DNA of 64,000 nucleotides from Paratrimastix pyriformis (lineage: Eukaryota > Preaxostyla > Paratrimastigidae): NCBI GenBank assembly GCA_027972325.1, contig JAPMOS010000055.1, positions 62,001 to 126,000 of the forward strand, written 5' to 3'. The translations under genes and the position numbers were made by a program. How positions within the stretch are numbered: the first letter of the stretch is position 1; every line of letters starts with the position of its first letter. The notes under the pieces were generated by a model. The model ran no database searches and was not told the origin of the DNA. It saw only the letters and a program-made list of their open reading frames with translations. Positions 59,898 to 64,000 of the stretch are shown one piece after another.

Positions 59898-60317
59898 TTA
59901 ATTCATTGCAGAAAGAGCCGCTTGATGAACTGCACTCTTTAAATGTCTCGCACGATGGGCAATTCCATATGTCGTTCCACATACTGAACATGTTTCCTTC
60001 ACACTCTTCATTGCATTCATCTGATTGCGATGTTCCTGATTGTAAACTTTTTGACGTTCTTTTCTTTTCTTGATCATTTCTGGATCCTCTTGTTTCACGA
60101 CTCCTTTTAATGCTTCTTGTTTGGCTTTTTCCTTTTCTTCATAATGCTCCAGTAATGCTTGTTTATATTCACTTCCCAACTTAGTGCCATACATCATCTC
60201 TTGATCAACAAGTTTACGATGCTGTTCTGATTCGATATGTCCATCACGTTCTCCACGATGATAGAGTGCACCACAGAGATAACAGCATTCGATTGAGCTT
60301 TTTGTTTGTCGTTTCAT
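59898..60317 (-). CDS. Two-finger C2H2 protein (B)
   Basis: 139 residues with matrin-like C2H2 fingers at both ends (CYLCGALYHRGERDGHIESEQH and CSVCGTTYGIAHRARHLKSAVH), joined by a long basic helix (KKRKERQKVYNQEHRNQM). Preceded by ATATACTAGA directly before the ATG. It is the outermost gene before the right terminal repeat. Likely nucleic-acid binding, perhaps regulatory. Confidence 0.65.
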   Translation of the reverse strand: MKRQTKSSIECCYLCGALYHRGERDGHIESEQHRKLVDQEMMYGTKLGSEYKQALLEHYEEKEKAKQEALKGVVKQEDPEMIKKRKERQKVYNQEHRNQMNAMKSVKETCSVCGTTYGIAHRARHLKSAVHQAALSAMN

Positions 60318-60380
60318 TCTAGTATATTATAATATAATAATATTTCTTTATATTCTTTTTCTTGAAACTCACTCAGTTTA

Positions 60381-61193
60381 TCATGAGCTGAATGTATGAG
60401 ACGATAATTAATAGATGATGATCTAAAGTGATGATAAAAAAGATAAAGAAAGAGAGTTACTGAAGGATATAGTAAAATGAAATGTCATATCTTTTCCCCC
60501 TAATTTTCCCACTCTCCCCCGAAATTTCTCCTGTTGACGACCTTTATGTTTATCATTCTTTCGTATTTTTCCATGTGATTTCCATCTAGGATTCATTCGT
60601 TACTCATCGAGTTATTAAGGAGTTACTTTATGTAGTTACTGAAAATTCTCATCATACTTGATTTTCATTCTTCTGATCTAAATCATCTATGAAATCTCAC
60701 TAAAAATAGTTACTCAAAAGGGAATAAACGACCAACTTATTACCAGGAAATACCCCTATTTTCCCAATAATCTTCCCTATTTACACCCTTTGGGTAACTT
60801 TCTTGTGTTAAATCTCCTGACGTAAACCCATCATAAAGCTCATTACCTCTATGACACGAACTTTTGAGTAACTCTTTAATAACTCCTTTAGTAACTCCTT
60901 AAATATAACTACTTATATGATCTTATATCAACATAACTTATTAATATCTATTAAAATACAATCATAAATATTAATAGTTAATAAGTTACTGAAGAGTTAC
61001 TGAAATAATAGATCATATAGGGTATCCATAATAAGATGTCCCGACTTCATCATACCACGGCTGCGCCGTGCATGATGAGCCGGAACATCCCAACCATATT
61101 AAGAAGATCATAATAGGGAAAGATAAGAGTAGAGTGGAGGCGCGAGCCGACATGATACGATATGAACACAAGGCTGTGCAACTAGCGGGGGGG
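60381..61193 (-). repeat. Right terminal inverted repeat of B
   Basis: Inverted partner of 36,931-37,743 over its whole length, with a small number of differences. It ends ACTAGCGGGGGGG. Confidence 0.93.
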
Positions 61194-61240
61194 CTATCTC
61201 TCTCCGCCACCTTCTTCCCGCTTTCCATGTGTCCCTGTTT

Positions 61241-61491
61241 TTTTGAAAAGAGTGGCTATTACCCCCTGGAGCCTAGTCGCATCGAGAAGACCGTTGATCT
61301 ATTGTTCGACCATAACTTTTATCTTGTGCGGAACCCGTCAGCGTGGGTCCGTTCACCGAGAATAGCGTGTGCCAGCCGTAGTTCGTCCTACAAGGGGAAC
61401 AAAACAGAGAGATGGCGTGAGAAATAGTGCTTTCCTTGTGTCTGATTTTGAACTTCCTGGTTTTGAAAAGAGTGGCTGTTACCCCCTGGAG
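61241..61491 (+). repeat. 31-bp direct repeat pair, 220 bp apart
   Basis: TTTTGAAAAGAGTGGCT, then A or G, then TTACCCCCTGGAG, occurs at 61,241-61,271 and 61,461-61,491. The intervening 190 bp has no recognisable feature. Confidence 0.8.
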
Positions 61492-61598
61492 TATCCCGCA
61501 TGGAAACCGCCAAAATGCATAGGAAGCACGCAAGTCATGCCATGCTTAGCAGACGGACTCGGTCTCGCCAGGTGATCATTCTCGTCGAGGACGTCCCC

Positions 61599-61790
61599 GA
61601 GTCCCTTCCTGAGCCCCTTCCTGAGCCCCTTCCTGAGTCCCTTCCTGAGCCCCTTCCTGAGTCCCTTCCTGAGCCCCTTCCTGAGCCCCCTTCCTGAGCC
61701 CCTTCCTGAGCCCCTTCCTGAGCCCCTTCCTGAGCCCCTTCCTGAGCCCCTTCCTGAGCCCCTTCCTGAGCCCCTTCCTGAGCCCCTTCC
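61599..61790 (+). repeat. 12-bp minisatellite
   Basis: About 16 tandem units of CCTTCCTGAGCC, some with T for C. Each unit is four codons, so all frames stay open through it (PEPL on plus; GRGS- and GAQE-type frames on minus). Confidence 0.93.
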
Positions 61791-61878
61791 GGCATGATGC
61801 CACGACAAGCCCCCGGCTACGAAGTCCGCTGCTCCCCCGCTCCTCAATCGGTCTGTTTACTGTTTTCCCTGATGTGTT

Positions 61879-62334
61879 GTGGGTTTCTCATGCCTCTCCT
61901 CCAGGACCTACGACTTCTTTCAACCGGAGGACAAGACCGAGGTGCACCTAAGCCGACAGGCTTTTTACGAACGGATCTTCCCCAAGCTGCTGGCAAGTTG
62001 GTTCCCGAACACGAATCATCTGAATCCCGGCCTCATCGTCCCCGTTCACTTTTTGAAGCCGTTGACTGAGTACCATTTCTCCGCTCCCATCTGTGTTGAG
62101 TTGCACAAGGTACTCACCCGGATGGTTCTCGCTTTCGGTGGCGTCCTTTTTTCCTTGACCAGCGGTTCTGATACGTCGCAGACCTACAGGGGCCTGTCAG
62201 CAAGAGCCTTGCTATCCATCGTAAGACTCAGGATAGCAGCCGACTGGTGGGATAGCCGAGTAATCTCTTCCCCAAACAAACCCAAACCAAGAAAGAGTGA
62301 ACACTTGCACAGCAAGCACGCAAAACGGCACTGA
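61879..62334 (+). CDS. Possible exon-containing open frame in right flank
   Basis: Open for about 151 codons. The middle (TYDFFQPEDKTEVHLSRQAF, ERIFPKLLASWFPNTNHLNPG) has protein-like composition and follows a pyrimidine-rich stretch ending CTCCTCCAG, which could be a splice acceptor near 61,908. The last ~40 codons run into repeat sequence. No family recognised. Confidence 0.25.
   Translation: MGFSCLSSRTYDFFQPEDKTEVHLSRQAFYERIFPKLLASWFPNTNHLNPGLIVPVHFLKPLTEYHFSAPICVELHKVLTRMVLAFGGVLFSLTSGSDTSQTYRGLSARALLSIVRLRIAADWWDSRVISSPNKPKPRKSEHLHSKHAKRH
62246..62304 (+). repeat. Repeat copy with inverted partner at 63,866-63,909
   Basis: The first 44 bp (GGTGGGATAGCCGAG...CAAACCCAAACCA) are the exact inverse of 63,866-63,909. 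The remaining bases (AGAAAGAGTGAACAC) recur at the end of 63,949-63,992. Confidence 0.85.
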
Positions 62335-63865
62335 CATCCAAAAATTTTATCAAAAGAATTTGACATGTCATGTCAGTGCCGGCAGTCGACTCGTCCTTTA
62401 AGCATAAGCCCATTCGGACGACGACACGCCAGCCACCGACGCAGAGTAAGGTGGGAAGGGAGTCAGTACCGCGCAACGCAGTAAACAATCCAGCTGGGAG
62501 TCACAGCTCCCGAAGGTTTCAATGAAAACGAAGAAGAGAGATTCATGATCAACCATGCGAACCCCAAACATCTCCTCAAGCGGGTCGCGACCCGCCCCGG
62601 GGGGTGCACGTCTAGTCAGGGAAAGAGGAGGCTGGAGAAAACCCCGACGCACCGCTGTAACCGGTCAGCAAAAAACAGGTGGGAGAGGAGAAGCCACAAA
62701 TAAAAGGAGGGGCGAAACCTGCAAAGGCCCCGAAGGTACCGAGTCTTCCCGTACTCGGCACCCTCCATAGGGAATCCTTCCCTCAACGGGTCGGACCCCC
62801 CGCAAATAAAACAACGAAGAAGATCGGACAAAACAGCGAGAGGACTCGTTGTCCGGCATGGCGCGGGCCAAAGGCACGCGTCGAGAAAAACGCAGAGCAC
62901 GACGGAGCCGCGACAGGCACCTTGCCTCGCAGATCCCAGGAGGGTTCTCGCCCCCGTGCTCGCGGCTTCTTCGTCACCAGTCGCCGACCGGCGCCGGTGA
63001 AGCGGTGGAGGCAACCTTGCCGTGCAGGCGTCGAGTTCTGTATAGAGAACCCAAGCCCCACCAAAAACGCAAACCCCGAAGGGAGAGAGAGCACAAAGGT
63101 GACGTATCGATCGCCACTTCAGGGTGCTCAACAAATATCCCTCCCGTGAGAGGGAGGTGTGTGGGGTGAGCGGGGTGGTTCACGGGCACAACGGCCACGA
63201 TGAAATATCACTCGTCAAAACAGAACAGACGACGATGAATGACAAACCCCGACCCCCCATTCTGGATGTGGAGGATGCATGGTGCCCACCACGGTAAAGC
63301 CACACAGCTGTGCCACAACAAAACGGGGTGAAAGACAACACCCGCACCAGTCCCTCGAGCTGTTGCCCATTCAGAACAGACAAGGAGGAAGACAACACCC
63401 CACACCGCCATGAAGGTGCATGATGGGTGTCCCAAGAGTACAACGAGCCGGATGACCCATAAGCTGTTTCAAGCAAAGTAGCTGGGGTGAATGACCACAC
63501 CTCACCCCACCATGAATGCCCAATCACATCAGACGAGGGTGAATGAGGGTGAATGAAGGGTGGTGTCTCAAGGGCAAGAGGCCCCGACGAGGCCCCAGAC
63601 ACTGTTGTCCAAGGGCACCAAACAAGGTTGAACAACAGCCACACTCGCCTCCCCACGAGGCAGCCCTCCTGACTTGTCAATCAGATTGTGTGGGTGAACA
63701 GGCAGCAGTACAGCCAAGGGAGCACGTACGAAGATTGCGCTGCGAAGACAAAATGCCCACCATCAATCACGACCATGGGTACACGTTGAGTCGAAGCTTC
63801 GCGGGAAAGCAGCAACAAACAAACCCAGTGCCACTCATCAGGCAGGGAGGTGGGTGGGAGACTTG

Positions 63866-63992
63866 TGGTTTGGGTTTGTTTGGGGAAGAGATTACTCGGC
63901 TATCCCACCATTCTCCTTCACGAGTTCGGAGAACGAGGGACAGCCTTCGTGGGATAGCCCCAAACAAACCCAAACCAAGAAAGAGTGAACAC
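63866..63992. repeat. Small foldback (MITE-like) element
   Basis: Starts TGGTTTGGGTTTGTTTGGGG, and its exact inverse lies at about 63,958-63,977. A second inner inverted pair (GGCTATCCCAC / GTGGGATAGCC) flanks a ~40-bp loop. The whole would fold into one hairpin of about 112 bp. It belongs to the same repeat family as 62,246-62,304. Confidence 0.7.
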
Positions 63993-64000
63993 CAGACCAA

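Larger units (their letters stand above)
36931..61193. mobile_element. Element B: AT-rich Polinton-like virus with 813-bp terminal repeats
   Basis: About 24.3 kb (22.0 kb without the Harbinger transposon) between inverted repeats 36,931-37,743 and 60,381-61,193. Parts: S74 fibre, packaging ATPase, coiled-coil protein, penton-like minor capsid, membrane-active-like protein, major capsid protein, small basic protein, adenovirus-type protease, C2H2 proteins, rve integrase with chromodomain, SF3 helicase, the A/B-shared gene, GIY-YIG nuclease, VLTF3-like factor and unknown genes. The gene set fits Polinton-like viruses/Polintons. Terminal repeats are still very similar, so it is fairly young, but about six genes look broken. 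No flanking target duplication is evident. Confidence 0.9.
61194..64000. other. Right flank: GC-rich DNA with repeats, no recognised gene
   Basis: GC-rich sequence beyond B that does not resume A2. It contains a 31-bp direct repeat 220 bp apart (61,241-61,271; 61,461-61,491), a 12-bp minisatellite, a family of inverted repeats ending CCCAAACAAACCCAAACC, and repetitive-looking text from ~62,500 to 63,850. Several open frames on both strands overlap one another, and none shows a domain. It may be host intergenic DNA or an old repeat cluster. Confidence 0.5.

Noticed and set aside
61479-61847. Gly/Arg/Ser-repeat and Gly/Ala/Gln/Glu-repeat frames on the minus strand
   Set aside because: They are three-frame readings of the 12-bp minisatellite.
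62398-63680. Several overlapping open frames on both strands in the right flank
   Set aside because: They overlap each other, have no domain or splice support, and lie in repeat-rich GC-rich DNA.
1-64000. tRNA, rRNA or riboswitch candidates
   Set aside because: I saw no cloverleaf or conserved rRNA segment; the GC-rich hairpin repeats at 47,848 and 59,212 do not form a tRNA-like fold by eye.

Overview
The window is eukaryotic nuclear DNA, probably from a unicellular alga or other protist. It is made almost entirely of integrated virus-like elements nested in or joined to one another. There is no bacterial-style operon layout, rRNA or tRNA gene. The only clear introns are two very short ones (45 and 50 nt) in a DNA transposon. 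The host species cannot be named from the sequence. Short GC-rich flanks (1-704 and 61,194-64,000) are the only candidate host DNA and hold no recognisable host gene.

Layout. (1) Element A1, 705-23,247: a GC-rich Polinton-like virus (PLV) with ~253-bp terminal inverted repeats. It has a fused family-B DNA polymerase/primase/helicase gene, a tyrosine recombinase, a large fibre with an S74-type chaperone tail, a packaging ATPase, a major capsid protein, a probable myristoylated L1-like membrane protein and several unknown genes. It looks nearly whole: about one break in the polymerase gene, and one gene split by a 1.48-kb insertion. (2) Element C, 23,248-28,740: an AT-rich element with no visible capsid genes, carrying an rve integrase and a degenerate replication gene (OTU-like, HNH, family-B polymerase and SF1 helicase parts). 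It has its own inverted repeats containing (GGGT)n arrays and is badly broken. (3) Element A2, 28,741-36,930: a nearly identical, inverted, partial copy of the capsid half of A1. A1-right, C and A2 together form a giant palindrome centred near 25,994. (4) Element B, 36,931-61,193: a second, AT-rich PLV with 813-bp terminal inverted repeats. It has an integrase with chromodomain, SF3 helicase, packaging ATPase, major and minor capsid proteins, adenovirus-type protease, S74 fibre, VLTF3-like transcription factor, GIY-YIG nuclease and many unknown genes; several genes are broken. (5) A PIF/Harbinger-type DNA transposon, 55,013-57,277, sits inside B and looks intact.

How the parts fit together. 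A and B each carry a capsid/packaging module, a replication module and an integration module, but from different families: tyrosine recombinase plus PolB-primase-helicase in A, rve integrase plus SF3 helicase in B. They share distant homologues of the packaging ATPase, the S74 fibre tail and one uncharacterised gene family (10,144-11,079 in A; 52,956-53,795 in B). Each element has its own promoter signature just upstream of its ATGs and its own iterated motif in its terminal repeats. A and C share the iterated TGTGACAC motif, which suggests a common trans-acting factor or a satellite relationship.
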